64,000 nt of DNA from Cryptomeria japonica (GCF_030272615.1 NC_081413.1:720704367-720768366); one strand, 5' to 3'; positions 23,333 through 35,499 are shown, counted from the first letter of the stretch. Program-made: numbers and translations. Notes: a model not told the origin generated them from the letters alone.

Positions 23333-24230
23333 GTCATCATCAACATTAGAAGAGTAATCAAAATTAGAAGCATCAATAGCAAATGAATTTCATTTGCATC
23401 TTTCCACCATGTCACATAACCTTTACGGAGCAAGAGAGAACAATTAGTGGCTAAGTGACTAGTTGAGAAGCATCTACAACAACAAAATAGGAGGCCCTCA
23501 TAATCCAATGATTGAGTCCATGGCCTATCTCGAACCATAAGAACCACATCCCCGAGGAGTGGCATAGAGATGTCAATGTCAATAAGGGTTTGAGAAATAG
23601 TAGAATGACCCATAAAGGATGTGGGATCATCCACCTTCAAAAAGCATCCGATAGAGTTGCCAATGGCCTCATAACAAGATTTCTCCCAAAAATGAAGATG
23701 AAGATTGGGAAGATGAACCCACATTGGAAACACATTGAGTGGTTCGGTAAGAGGGTTAAAAGAAGTTGTCCAAGGTTTGACTGAGAGAGAGTTAACTCCC
23801 CAAGCCTACAATTTTATCAACACCAAGTAACGATCATCAGAAGAAGCTAAATATGCAATAAAAAAATCCTTATCACAAGGGTAAAGCTCAATGGGACTAA
23901 CCACGAGCTTCCAAGAGACACTCACCCAACAGTATGGATCTAAGAGGGAAGACTAAAACCTAGCAAATTTGCACACCAACCCACAATGTTCAGAGAAACC
24001 AACATTCTCAACCACATCTTGGCCACAAACCACAATAGGGGAGGTCTTGGCACAAGGAAGAGGACGAGACCTCCCCTTGGGAGGATGAACCACAATAGAT
24101 CTAGCAACATGAGCAAAACTCCGCCCATCTGTAGAAAAAGGCCCATGAGGGTAGACCCCTTCCTTGGACAAACCAACATCTTGAGCAAGAGACCCACCCA
24201 CAACCAGGGGGTCGAGAGAACCCACAACCT
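23333..24230 (-). pseudogene. LINE ORF1-like remnant (DUF4283 and zinc knuckle)
   Basis: Read on the minus strand over three frames. GPFSTDGRSFAHVAR near 24140 is typical of the N-terminus of plant L1 ORF1. CGLVCKFARF and DKDFFIAYFASSDDRYLVL follow, then FPMWVHLPNLHLHFWEKSCY, EAIGNSIGCFLKVDD and WTQSLDYE, the DUF4283-type pattern. CCRCFSTSHLATNC fits a C-x2-C-x4-H-x4-C zinc knuckle. ORF1 proteins of this kind bind the LINE RNA. Several frameshifts and stops break the N-terminal half, and the C-terminal end is cut at 23332 by the Copia-type LTR. No LINE endonuclease or RT is seen. Confidence 0.78.
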
Positions 24231-24309
24231 AAGGAAGAGTCCCCAAAGGTGTAGGCGCAACGGATAGAGAGTTGTCAACACCACATAGGCTAAATGAGTA
24301 GGTTGCAAG

Positions 24310-25379
24310 CGAAGGTTGGAGGGTCATTGGGGTAGTAGAAACAATAGTTTTGAACAAAGGGAGATTTGTTGGAGCAGCACCAAAAGCGGTTTTGAATGAC
24401 ATAATTGTTGGAGAAGCACCAAAAACAAGAAAAACGTGAATGTGTTATTCTTGGATTGTGGCAATATGGGATTCTCAATGAAAGAGTAGTTTGTATGTGT
24501 AGAAGGAGCTTCATTTCAATATATATTTCTACTCTTTTGTGGTGCATTTGGTGGAAGTTAAGGGTTTCATCTTCCACTTCTTGTGTTTAATTTTGTTTGA
24601 TTTAGTGCCATGCCCAATCGAAGCGGATGCATTGAAATTTCCTTTTCTAAGAAAGATTGCTTGAGTGAAGTGTTAAATTGATGTAAAATCAATTCAACAA
24701 TCCTTGTTGCATATATTTCAAAATTTTACATGTTATGCTAAAACTATGGAAAATTTGCTTCAAAATATGTGTGCTTGGAAAGCAGTGTTTCTCACCCCCT
24801 TAACTCTAAAAGGGAATGCTTTAATTCTTAAAAAATAATGTTTGAAAATTTAGTAAAATTGACATTGGAATTTGAAAAAGCTTGTATGCTTGATTTTAGA
24901 GGTGATAGATATGATCTTGTCTTGCTTTTAATGGAGATGATATATTGACATTGCATAGTAGATTTGTCATTGATAATACATTATGTGGTTTTTTAGGTAG
25001 CTTTTTTTTTTCTTGAAATGGTTTTTGTATTCTATATCTTGTGTAATGTGTTTATTTCTCTATTGGAATTCTTTGATTTTGTTTTATCTTTGATTAATTT
25101 TTTTGAATTGTTTGAATTGATTTCCATTTAATTAGTTGTAATATTAACCTACCAAGTATTGATACATTTTGGATTTCTTAAATTTGATATTAAAGCTCGT
25201 TTGGATGTGGGTTACAAATTTGTGATATTTTTTTCATTAAAATAGTAAATTTTGTCTTAGGATTTATAGGTCTTTTGGATGTGTTAATAATTTAGATTTG
25301 TAAAGATAATTTTAGTATATGCAATTATAGGCTTTATGGCTGATAAAAATGTAAATTGTAGATTTGTAGAATAACATTT
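24310..25379. other. No gene recognised
   Basis: AT-rich, with short open frames only. The part next to 24300 may be the 5' end of the LINE remnant. Nothing else can be supported. Confidence 0.5.
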
Positions 25380-26094
25380 TGTAGCATCCTAAAATTGCAC
25401 CCTTGTACAATTTTGACCGCAATGGGTCCCTACCTCAACATTTGCACCCCTTGTCTTGATTGGGACCTGATTATGCTCTATGTCCCCAATGAATTGCATC
25501 ATTTTTTAATTTTTCCAAGCATTTATCACCTTATCCTAGCCCTAAATAGGGGTAGGACCAGGGTGCCATGCTCTAATCCCCCCTAATTTGGGCCCCCTTC
25601 AAACCCTTTGCCCTATTTCAAATTTGAGCGAGATTCCCCTCTTTGTGTCGGCTCACATCAAGAAATTAGCAATTTATATGATGGGTAAGTATAAGAGGAG
25701 GATTTCCTCTCTCATTTTAACATCCACAAGCATCACATCAATCCGGCAATCAGTATACACACATGAGATCAAACATTCAAGAGCAATTGAGCATTAATCA
25801 GTCTTCCTTCAAGCCTTGGATCAACAATAAAGTCAAGATTCAATAATTGAAGTAGACATCTTTCATTCTATTGAAGACTTCATCAAGCCCTAATTCCGTG
25901 TTGAGACAAAGAAAATTTCACAAAGAGGTATATCATTTGATTTTCAAACATTATTCAACATCTCCCTCAAAAGGAGAGTCTTGCATTCCAACAATTTCAA
26001 TTATATTTATCTCAATTTCATGGTTAATTCCAAAACAGGGGTTTGACCTAAGGCAAGCCCCTATTCCCAACCTATTTCCCTTTTTTTCTGTGTG
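25380..26094 (+). mobile_element. LTR-like sequence, left part, split by nested insertions
   Basis: Starts TGTAGCATCCTAAAATTGC, an LTR-like start. It continues without interruption across the target duplication of the first Copia-type insertion: 26099 rejoins at 32763. It is then cut again at 32867 by the second and resumes at about 39155. No coding sequence was recognised in any of the three pieces, and the right end was not found. Confidence 0.45.
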
Positions 26095-26099
26095 CAAGA

Positions 26100-26900
26100 T
26101 GTTGGCATTCTACACTCTTATGAGAATAGTTGATGTTGTCATTGATGGAAACCAACTGGCAATCACCTGGCAACCCATTGGCAGTTACCGGCACCGACAA
26201 TAGACTTCTACATCCACCGACAGGCACTTCACTGACAACGGCAACAATGCATACCAACATTCAAGCTGACATGGAATAAACTTTTGTTTATTGTTTTATA
26301 ATATAATTATCTCTTGTATAAGCCGACATGGCATATTGTAAAAGACTCATATATGTATGAGATCTTATAGGTCATTTTAAAAATGATGTATGAGTGAGAG
26401 AAAGGATAGATAATATTTTTGTATAAGGTGATATAATTGACAATGAAGGTTTTGGTTATAGACGGAGCTTAAACTAGTACTCAACCTGGCATAGCTAATG
26501 CTGATCTGAAGCAATACATTGTATTCGATTATGATAATCCACTTTGTAAGTCAGTGAGACTTCTATTTTGTAGTTGACCAGTGAGCTCTAGGTTACTAGC
26601 CTTCCTGCATTTGCAGCCCCCTCATTGTAAGCAATATTTATTCATTGGCCAGTGAGTGAATATTGTGGGTCACAAATCCCACCGAGGTTTTTCCCACACC
26701 AGTTTTCCTCATTAAACATCTTATGTTATGGTGTGTTATCTATGTTGTCTCTATTATTCTTATTTGATGCAATAATTCTCATCTATTGATACACTTTTTT
26801 GGGATACAAAATTCTTAATAAGTTTAAATATTCTCTTAACCGGTTAGACACTAATTCACCCCCCCTCTCAGTGTCTTTGGGACTGTCATTGATTCTAACA
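26100..26900 (+). repeat. 5' LTR of the pol-less Copia-type element
   Basis: 801 bp, starting TGTTGGCATTC and ending ATTCTAACA two bases before the PBS. It matches 31952-32757. Confidence 0.93.
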
Positions 26901-26902
26901 AT

Positions 26903-26914
26903 TGGTATCAGAGC
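26903..26914 (+). other. Primer-binding site, initiator-Met type
   Basis: TGGTATCAGAGC, two bases after the LTR end, the standard plant Copia PBS. Confidence 0.92.
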
Positions 26915-26971
26915 GTGATCCTCTATTTTCAAAAGCCTAACAACTTGAGGAAGATTCTGACACCAGTACAG

Positions 26972-27508
26972 ATGGAGAACTTAAGAAAACAATTGGAAGG
27001 AGCTCTTGTAGATTATGATGCAGAGAAATTGAAGAATATCAAACTTGAAGATGATCTAAGGACTGCATAGGAATTCATTAAAGGACTTCAGGAGAACTTT
27101 GCTATAGCACAAAATAAAAGGAAAGAACTTCATGAGAAGATGCAGAAAGATGATGATGAAAATGAAACTCTTAGAGAACTTGCAAACAAGTTGAGACAAG
27201 AAAACGGTAATATGAAGAATGAAATGCAAGATATGACTATGAGGTTATGTAAAGATATTGAAGACAGGAAGAAGAATGAAGAAGACTTGACTAGGAGACT
27301 CAATGATGTTGGAAATGAAAATCTAAGACTTAGTCATGAAAATGATATGCTGAAGACAGATCTGATTCACATGCAACATGATAAAACTAAGCTTATGAGA
27401 CAAAAGGGAAATCTGGAAAATGAGTTGGCTACTGCAAATAAACACAAAGACAAATTCAAGAAAAGTTCAGAGGAGCTTGATGACATGCTGAAAAAATCAG
27501 AAACCTAA
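26972..27508 (+). pseudogene. Coiled-coil Gag-like protein, N-terminal part
   Basis: Starts MENLRKQLEGALVDYDAEK shortly after the PBS. Over nearly 180 codons it is a highly charged heptad-type sequence (ELANKLRQENGNMKNEMQD, RLNDVGNENLRLSHENDMLK) with no capsid-like Gag motif. TAG at 27068 breaks it where a Gln codon is likely. The frame ends at 27508, and the zinc knuckles that follow are in another frame, so a small indel probably separated one original Gag-like protein. A coiled coil could serve multimerisation in place of a normal capsid domain (inference). Confidence 0.7.
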
Positions 27509-27539
27509 TGGAGATACTAATGGACTTGGATTTGAAGTT

Positions 27540-27992
27540 GGAGAAATTTTTGGTACTGCAAACAATCTAGATCAGAACAAACCTGTAAGACAACCTAATG
27601 CTTATAATTTTAATGGCAAATGTTTCAATTGCATCAAATATGGTCATAGAGAAAACCAGTGTAGATTAAGAAATAATCAGAATATTAATGCACCTACCGG
27701 TCAATGTTCTAAATGCAACAAAGTTGGTCATAATTCAGAAAATTGCATAATGAATGTGAAATGCTATGTTTGTGGAAGATATGGAGATTTATCTAATCAA
27801 TGCAGAACACAAACCGGCATAGGATATGGAAAGGCTATTCAAAGGAATAATGTGACTTGTTATGCTTGTAACAAAATTGGACATATTGCTAAATTTTGTA
27901 GAAGCAAGACTTCACCAACAAACAATAAAGGATCCAGTTTGAAAGGCAAAGAAAAGGTAGATGAGGTAAAGCAAGAATTTTCAAAACAATAG
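27540..27992 (+). pseudogene. Cluster of four CCHC zinc knuckles
   Basis: CFNCIKYGHRENQC, CSKCNKVGHNSENC, CYVCGRYGDLSNQC and CYACNKIGHIAKFC lie within about 110 codons from 27621. The third has Asp in place of the zinc-binding His. CCHC knuckles bind nucleic acid, in Gag usually the element RNA. Four in one protein is more than the one or two of ordinary Copia Gag. A Lys-rich tail follows (KGKEKVDEVKQEFSKQ). It is probably the C-terminal half of the coiled-coil protein upstream. Confidence 0.82.
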
Positions 27993-28388
27993 ATCAAAAA
28001 GAGAGATCAGATAGTTGATGAAACTGTCTCTATACTGGTAGAACAGAGTAATCCTCCACCGACAGGAGATTCTTCATCGAACTAAAAAGTAACCCTTTGG
28101 GGGTATTGCAACAAGTTGAAAATCATGCAGATTACCCTCGGTTGATGGTGAGAAGATAGATTTCTTCCTTATCGACAGATGTGTTAAGTTTTCACTTAAC
28201 CAATGAGCATTTAATGCGGTTGGTGGAAGAAATATCATTATAAATCAACTAATTTCCCTCATTTTCAACTCACCGAACATTCAAATTAGTAGAGAGCGCG
28301 AAAACTGAGCTAAGGCATTCAAGGCGAAGGTGCGGAGTGATTTCTTGAGGCATTCATAATATTTTCAAGCAGTAAAAGGTATTTTTCA

Positions 28389-31300
28389 ATGGCCTCTTCT
28401 TCTGCTCCTGAGTTTATTCTGAACCCTACCATTGTGGAAAATGTGAAACACCCTAGACCCATGTTTAAGATAATTCTCAAAATTGCCAAGCAAGATGACT
28501 TTGTAGGGGCATTTTCAAAAATTGCTAAAGGTGTAGCATTTGCAGAAGACCCTAGGATTTATATACATTGCAATATAGAAGAACCAGGTTCTGAGGAACT
28601 AATGAAAATGTTTACAAAAGTAATTTGTGATGAACATGGTGCTGTTAAACCCGAACATAAAATTGTGGAAACTCTAGGTTTTGTGGAAATTCTGAATATC
28701 CCTCAATTTCCAGAGGAAGTAGTGAGGATTGTATTGAGTAGAGCACATGGAGAATTCTTATGGTTGGATTCTGTCTGCAAAATAACCTAGCAGGCAATTA
28801 GGGCAGTGACTGGTTTACCCTCAACCGATAGCAGACTTGATAAAACAAAGAATATTACCAACAACAAAGTGATAAGCCTAACTGGAGCAACATCTAACAA
28901 TAGATCACTGAGAGTGAATGATATTAAGAACATCAATGTGATATTTGTAGGTATGGTGCTAGGTTACAAGGCCACACATACCAACAAAATCAACTTTGTT
29001 TCTAGTCTTTGTATACACAGTGCTTATGAGATGATAAATAACAATGCAGTGATAGATGTGTGTGAATGGCTAAAAGATGAGCTTATTGACAATTTGAAAA
29101 AGATCAAAGGAGATAAGAAAGGCACATTCCGTTTTGGAAATCTTTTGGTATGTTTAATGTTGTATTTCACTAAAGAGATCCCCAGTATAGGACCTAAAGA
29201 CTTTGGATATGATATACCGATAGGAAAGCAACTACAGGAAGCTTTTACCGGCATGGGAATTGCTAGAGACAAAAACATAACATACTACTTCAAAACCTTC
29301 CAAGCTAAAATGAGAACTAGAGAAAGGCTACTACAGAGTGCAGTAGACAAATATAACAAAGAGATCTGTTTTGTTATCAAAAGAGATGAGACATAGATGG
29401 AGGTAGTACTCCCTAGGACTATCTGGTCACCGAAATGGGATATGAAGTAGATCTTACCATTTTGGAGACATATGCTAAAGCTTTACTGGAAGCACCAAGA
29501 GAACCATCAAAAAAAGTCTTCGGTAGTGCTGAGACTATTAAAGGAGATGTAAATTTGTTGAAGAAAAGAAAGAAAAGAGAAAAATTCATTAGAGATGCTT
29601 CTAAGAAAGTGAAGGAAATCAAAGAAAATGTCATGAAAATTAGTGGCATGTCGGCTAGTGAGCTTGAAGGACTTCAACCGGAGGCACATATTTCACCGAT
29701 TGACACATCTTCTAGAACTGATAGTGAGAAACCAGAAGAGTTTAAAAGAGTTGAAAGGAGGAAGAGAAAAATTTCATTGGTACCCTCTCCTTCACCTAAG
29801 AGAGCAAGGACTCCAAGAAAGAAACAATAGGCAGTAAGGGGACTACCCAAGAAACTCACACCAAAGAAGAAACAACAACCGGTTACCCCTTCTTTGAATG
29901 ATTTATTGAATGAGATAACTGATGATGGAAATTTGGCTAATGTACACAAACTGTATAACACATTTAATGATTCTGACAGGGAAAGCATTGAGAACAATAT
30001 TATCTTACACTTGGACATATATAAAAAGGTTTTAATTGAAGTTGTGGATGACTTACCAAATGAATTATATAGAAGATTGGAAGCAAAAAGGATAGCAGTG
30101 ATGGAATTAGACAAGAAACTGAAAGTTGAAAAACTTCTAGCTGTACATCCTGTTAATTCAAAAGAAGTTGATGAACTAATTTCTAAGGCTAACCGATCTG
30201 TTTTTGCCAGTGGGCACCGACAAGTAAGCTTAATGGCAGGAAGAGTAAAAGAGATTGCAAATGAGACTACAGATAATTGGGATATATTTTTTGTGGAGAA
30301 GGAAAAACAAGAGGAAATGAACCGACCAAAAAAGACATTTAAAGTGTATCAGAAGGACAAGGACAAGGGCAAAGGAAAGACTGGTGGAATTCCAAACATC
30401 AAGATTACTGACAATCTACTGCCACCACCTTTGGATATTGCACCGATACACACAGATAATCCACCGATTATTGACACTGAAGGTGTTACACATGATGACA
30501 CCAATCTCGAATCTAAGATACTCTTTAACATGAATGTGGATACTCAGGAAGTAAATATTGTTGTGGACAAGGATAATTCAGAGGTTAAGGAAGACAATGT
30601 TGATAGTGGCAACATGGCAAAAAAACTGGTAGAAACTGTTGAAGTTGAGATCCCAACCCAAATAGAGCAACCGTCTTAAATTGGAAAACCTACTGAAGGT
30701 AAAGATGCTGGTACAAGGCCACCAGAGACAGAGATACTGACAGTTGAACTTTCAGGAAAACAATCTGAGGCTGAGGTACACACTGAAATAGAGAAATCGA
30801 CAATCACAGAGACATCAAAATAGTCTAAGAAACCTTTGCAGGTTGAGATGCAAACCCAGACTTATCCACCAGAGGAAAATGCAAGTAAAATGGTTACAAC
30901 TGGTGGAAATACAGAGGTAATAAAGGTAATTGGTCAGGCATATAGCACATCAACAAGTGAATTCAGACCTACCAATGTTACAGAGGTACTTTTGGATTCA
31001 ATCAAAAAGATAACGGATTGCAATGCATTGGCCTATAAGGCAATTGATAACACTGATCCTATTCTTAAATTGATTGCACCAAATTGTAACATAGATCATA
31101 TTAAGGATTCTTTGGGTAAATTGGACACATTGTCCAAATTTTTTGCTGACAATGTAATAACCATTAACAAAGTGAACGAGGACACAATAAAGGAGAGAGT
31201 TGAAAAAGAGAAGGACAAATTCTTTGATGACACCATAAAGAAGTGTACAGAACACCTGCATACATTATTACCAACACTGAACTCTACAATTTTGGAGTAC

Positions 31301-31645
31301 AAAGAGCTATATAGGGAAACATGCAAATCTCACCTTCTGACAGAGGACGTAGATAAGGAGATCAGTAAAACACAAAAACAAATCGATGACATAGTTGATA
31401 ACATAATTGGCTCATCCGGACACATAACAGTTTTTGAGCAGGAAATGGTAGGTTTTGAGGAAAAATTAGAGAAACTTGAGAAAGAAAAGGCAAGGATAAG
31501 GTCTAATGCCCAAGAACTTAAAAATAAACTTGGTCCCAAGTTGGACAATCTTATTTCTCAGAGAATAGAAATATCTAAGGCATTACTTCAAGGAGAGCGA
31601 TCACCGGAAGATCACATGCATTATCTCACTGACATGATCCAATAG
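28389..31645 (+). pseudogene. Large unknown protein of the pol-less element (about 1,085 codons)
   Basis: It starts MASSSAPEFILNPT. One coding track is broken by TAG at 28788, 29394, 29828 and 30821, TAA at 30677 and a frameshift near 29400-29435. The N-terminal 340 residues look globular. A segment ending AIRAVTGLPSTDSR and a following block with GMVLGYKATHTNKINF and CEWLKDELIDNLKK resemble, in spacing and hydrophobic pattern, the N-terminal domain of the U3 ORFs at 13743 and 62927 (weak, by eye). A basic, possible nuclear-localisation stretch follows (RRKRKISLVPSPSPKRAR), then an acidic linker and a C-terminal coiled coil (about 31000-31645). No enzyme motif was seen. It takes the place where pol would lie. 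Function unknown. Confidence 0.72.
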
Positions 31646-31938
31646 ACCGAGGCAACCTTGAATGACAACAAAAGGTTTATGTAGAGTCTAAATCTAGTTT
31701 TGGCAGATATCTTTCAGATTGTAACCAACCGGTTATAGACTTTGAGGTGAAATTTTTGCACTCGTTTGATTATTTTTGACAACCTTTGTCATTGATGTCA
31801 AAGGGGGAGTAGTGGAGAGAAAAATGCTTATTCAGAGGAGATCATTTGCTCAAGGGGAGCACATCTTTTTGGAAACATTTTGGACTTCAATTTTTGGAAC
31901 AGTTTTTGGATTTTTCTCATGAGTGTTGCCATCAATGC

Positions 31939-31951
31939 CAAAGGGGGAGAT
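31939..31951 (+). other. Polypurine tract
   Basis: CAAAGGGGGAGAT directly before the 3' LTR start, the expected site of plus-strand priming. Confidence 0.85.
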
Positions 31952-32757
31952 TGTTGGAATTCTACACTCTATGAGAATAGTTGATGTTGTCATTGATGGC
32001 AACCAAATGGCAATCACCTGGCAACCCACTGGTAGTTACCGACACTGAAGATAGACTTCTACATCCACTGGCAGGCACTTCACCGACAACGGCAACAATG
32101 CATACCGACACTCAAGCCGACATGGAATAAACTTTTGTTTATTGTTTTATAATGTAATTATCTCTTGTATAAGCCGACATGGCATATTGTAAAAGACTCA
32201 TATATGTATGAGATCTTATAAGTCATTTTAAAAATGATGTATGAGTGAGAGAAATGATAGATGATATTTTTGTATAAGGTGATATAATTGACAGTGAAGG
32301 TTTTGGTTATAGATTGAGCTTAAACTGGTACTGAACCTGGCATAGTTGATGTTGATCTAAAGTAGTGCACTGTATTGGATTCTGATAATCCACTTTGTAA
32401 GTCAGTGAGACTTTTGTTTTATAGTTGAGCAGTGAGCTCTAGGTTGCTAGCCTTCCTACATGTGCAGGCCCCTCATTGTAAGTAATATTTATTCATTGGC
32501 CAGAGAGTGAATATTGTGGGTCACAAATCCCACCGAGGTTTTTCCCACACTGGGTTTCCTCGTTAAACATCTTGTGTTATGGCGTGTTCTCTATGCTCTC
32601 TTTGTTATTCTTATTTGCTGCATTAATTCTCATTTACCGGTACACTGTTTGGGATACAAAATTCTTAATAAGTTTAAATATTCTCTTAACCGGTTAGACA
32701 CTAATTCACCCCCCCCCCCCCCTCTTAGTGTCTTTGGGACTGTCATTGATTCTAACA
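31952..32757 (+). repeat. 3' LTR of the pol-less Copia-type element
   Basis: 806 bp, TGTTGGAATTC to CTAACA, followed by the CAAGA target duplication. A run of about 14 C's near 32709-32722 is longer than in the 5' copy. Confidence 0.93.
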
Positions 32758-32762
32758 CAAGA

Positions 32763-32867
32763 AATGGGCACAGAGCTACGATCTTCAAAATATGCATTAT
32801 TTGTAGAAACAAATCAACTGTATTTGGCGTGCGAAAAGTTAGAAGTACCAGAGTGACGGGCACTTTG
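32763..32867 (+). mobile_element. Middle piece of the split LTR-like sequence
   Basis: About 100 bases between the two nested Copia-type insertions. It continues the sequence interrupted at 26099 and ends with CTTTG, the left target duplication of the next insertion. Confidence 0.6.
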
Positions 32868-33223
32868 TGTTAGAGTAATTGGGTCTTTACTTGATTAATT
32901 AAACAATATTTGTTTAATTCTTTAAGTTCCCAATTATCTTTTTACACTTAAGCTAACATTAGGTGCATATCAATTAATTATTTTATTAATTATTATGTGC
33001 AAGTCTAGGGTTTATTGACCTATTAGAGGTTAATTTTTATTTTGATTGTATTATCTTTTCACAATACTTTTTTGGTGAATTGGAGCTCTCATCTTTTGAG
33101 AATATTTTTCCTATGTTTTGTGTGTTCTTCAAATTATTGCTTCCTTGCTTCTCCTTATAACAGGTTATTCGGCTTGTAGAAGATCTTCAAGCTACTGTGG
33201 GGTTGTATTTCTCAACTCCAATA
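32868..33223 (+). repeat. 5' LTR of the Copia element
   Basis: TGTTAGAGTAATTGGG to CTCCAATA, directly followed by the PBS (33224-33235). It includes AT-rich inverted stretches (TTGATTAATTAAACAA). Confidence 0.95.
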
Positions 33224-33235
33224 TGGTATCAGAGC

Positions 33236-34640
33236 TCAGATCTGCAGCTACCTGTTCCTATTTTTGAGAATTTTGCATTTGAAGCAGATCTGAGGTTTTA
33301 GGCATTTTTTGTGTGCTTAGGGATAAGGTTTTTTTCTGAGAACTTTGGGCCTAAACGGACTTCACCGTCGTGCTTAGAAGGCCCAAAAACCCCTACAGTC
33401 ATATAAAATTGTCCATTTTTGCCTCTTGAGCATCTGGGTGATTTTTTTTCTCCCAACTAGGTCGTATGACTTTGGCACGCAAATCGAGAATATTTTTTTT
33501 TTGCCTTTTTATGGCATGCAAGCTAGATCTTATCATCAAAATCTTTCAAAAGTCGTACGACTTTGGCACGCAAATCGAGAATATATTTTTTTTGCCTTTT
33601 TACGGCATGCAAGCCGGATCTTATCATCAAAATCTTTCAAAAAAATTTCAACAAAATCAAAAGGGGGCATTAAAAAATTTTTACAAAAAAAAAGGGGTTT
33701 TTTAGGAGGTTGCAGTTGTCAGAAGGTATCGCAGGCCGTCGTACGACGCCTGTGGCCCTGTCTGCCAGGCCTTGCCGGCCAGCCCCCACCACCGCCATCG
33801 GCTATCGTCTCCCGCTCAGCACCGCCACCCGCTTAGTGCCGCCACTCAGAGACTTCTGCCCGAGCACCACCTCTGCCCGGCCGCTCTGCTCAGCCCCTCC
33901 TCCGCACGATTGCTCCGCCCTGTTGCTCCACTCCACCCGGTTGCTTCGCCCGACTGCACCACCAACGCACCACCGGAGTCAGGCTTCTTCACCGGAGCTC
34001 CACCCTTCAACCTTTTTGAGGAGGAGTTGGTTTTTTGGGTCTAGAGTGAGTTTCCAGAGTAAGATTTTGGTGAACGAATAGACGTCGAAAAGGTGATTCC
34101 GAGCCAGACCTTGTGGTGGTGGAATTTTTTCCTGAATCTATTGTTTGACTGTATTTTTTACCAGTCAAATTCGGGCTTCTTTTTTGCACTTCTGGGGCCG
34201 TAGAATGGGCAAATGGACTTCGTTTTTCACAAACAAATAGGCGTTGGAAAGCTCTTAGCATGCTCTATTCAGATTTTTGATATTTTTTCTCATAATTTTT
34301 CACCAGGTACATGAGATATCAGTTTGAAGTTTTTTTGCTTATGCACTACTTCCGTCTCATTACTATGTACTAGTATTTGGGTTTACCTATTGTGGGGGGT
34401 GTCTTTTTCTCGCTTTCTATCATTTATATCAGAAATCAAGAACACCAAAACTCTCAAAACAAACAAACCCTTCTGCATCTTTTGTCTATTCTGAAAGATC
34501 ACATAATAAAAACAACAACAAGCAGGTGCAGGTGCAGAGTTTTTTTTGTTTTGTTCTCATAGCAAATCCTTCAGTTGAGTTGTTGACTTCACACAACTAT
34601 CACACCTAGAAGCTCCGCATCACGAGGCTTCTCAGGGCAC
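33236..34640 (+). other. Copia 5' leader with a GC-rich island
   Basis: About 1.4 kb between the PBS and the first recognisable Gag codons. It holds the 91-bp duplication and, at about 33720-34010, a C-rich segment (CCCCACCACCGCCATCGGC and similar) quite unlike the AT-rich surroundings. Open frames of up to 136 codons cross it, but their Pro/Ala/Ser/Arg composition simply reflects base content. No protein call is made. Confidence 0.6.
33461..33642. repeat. Tandem duplication of a 91-bp unit in the Copia leader
   Basis: GTCGTATGACTTTGGCACGC at 33461 recurs as GTCGTACGACTTTGGCACGC at 33552, with the following 70 bases nearly identical (ATCTTATCATCAAAATCTTT in both). Confidence 0.9.
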
Positions 34641-35450
34641 GAGGGTTGTAGGCTTCTTTGGATGAGGTTCAGCCAGTATTGCAACGTCCTTATGGGATTC
34701 TTATGCATAGGAACAAGCTGAATGAGGCCATGGGTTTGTTCTCCTTGCATGTCTCCGACAGTCTTCTATTTCACCTTGATGAGTTGCTTACTCCTTGGGA
34801 TATGTGGTTGAAGTTTGATTCTCTCTTCGAGAGGGTCAATGAGATTCGGGCATTACATATTGAGGCAGAGTTGGTGTCTTTGTCACCTGATTCCTTTCCC
34901 ACTATTAAGGATTTTTTGAACAAATTAAAGACTACTAGATCTGTTCTTTAGGGATGTGGAAAAATCAAGATAGATACAGAGTGCATTCATTTGATTCTTT
35001 CGAAGCTTCGGGGTCACTTTCAATTTTTTGCCTCTGCTTTCTACTCCACCATGGATGGCTTGGGTGCTCGTTTCAACATGCCCACCTTTGATGTCTTTTG
35101 TGAGCAATTGTCTCGTGAGCAGTCTCATCTTTCTCAGCTGAATACGCTCTCAGGCTCCAAGAACAAAGCATTGGTCGCTCAGTCCTCTAAGGAGAAGGAG
35201 AAACAGAAGCAGAAACCAAAGCCCAAGAAGAATTCTACAGGTAGTGAGTCTTCCTCTAAGCCACCTCCTAAGTCTGATTCTAAACCTCCATTTACTCCCA
35301 AGCAAGGGAAATCTTCATAGTCTGGTGAGTCTTCCTCCAAGACTAAGAAGAAATCAAGAGACACTTGTAGTTTTTGTGGCAAGGAAGGACATCTAGTTTC
35401 CAGGTGTTGGAAACGATTAGAGGCTTTAGAGGAAGCCATGTAGCAGCATC
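34640..35450 (+). pseudogene. gag: Copia Gag (UBN2-type) with zinc knuckle
   Basis: NKLNEAMGLFSLHVSDSLLF, WLKFDSLFERVNEIRALHIE and LSPDSFPTIKDFLNKLK are UBN2-type Gag. LSKLRGHFQFFASAFYSTMD and SREQSHLSQLNTLSGSKNKA continue it after a TAG at 34949. A Lys/Ser/Pro-rich linker leads to CSFCGKEGHLVSRC (C-x2-C-x4-H-x4-C) at about 35366. Stops at 34949, 35318 and 35441 are all TAG where Gln is plausible. The first 60-80 residues usual for this family are not readable upstream. Confidence 0.86.
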
Positions 35451-35499
35451 ATATTTCCTCACCTCAGGCGTCTTCTCCTTCCACAGGGAAAGGTCATGC

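Larger units (their letters stand above)
26100..32757 (+). mobile_element. Copia-type LTR element without pol (non-autonomous), 6.66 kb
   Basis: It has 801- and 806-bp LTRs (TGTTGG...CTAACA), an initiator-Met-type PBS at 26903, a polypurine tract just before 31952, and a perfect 5-bp target duplication CAAGA at 26095-26099 and 32758-32762. The 5 kb interior encodes a coiled-coil protein, four zinc knuckles and a large unknown protein, with no protease, integrase, RT or RNase H on either strand. It must have depended on enzymes from a partner. By eye the LTRs differ at about 8 percent of the first 175 positions. Confidence 0.92.

Noticed and set aside
33710..34081. Pro/Ala/Arg-rich open frames of 90-136 codons in the GC-rich leader
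   Set aside because: Several frames are open at once because the segment is C-rich; composition explains them and none has a domain.
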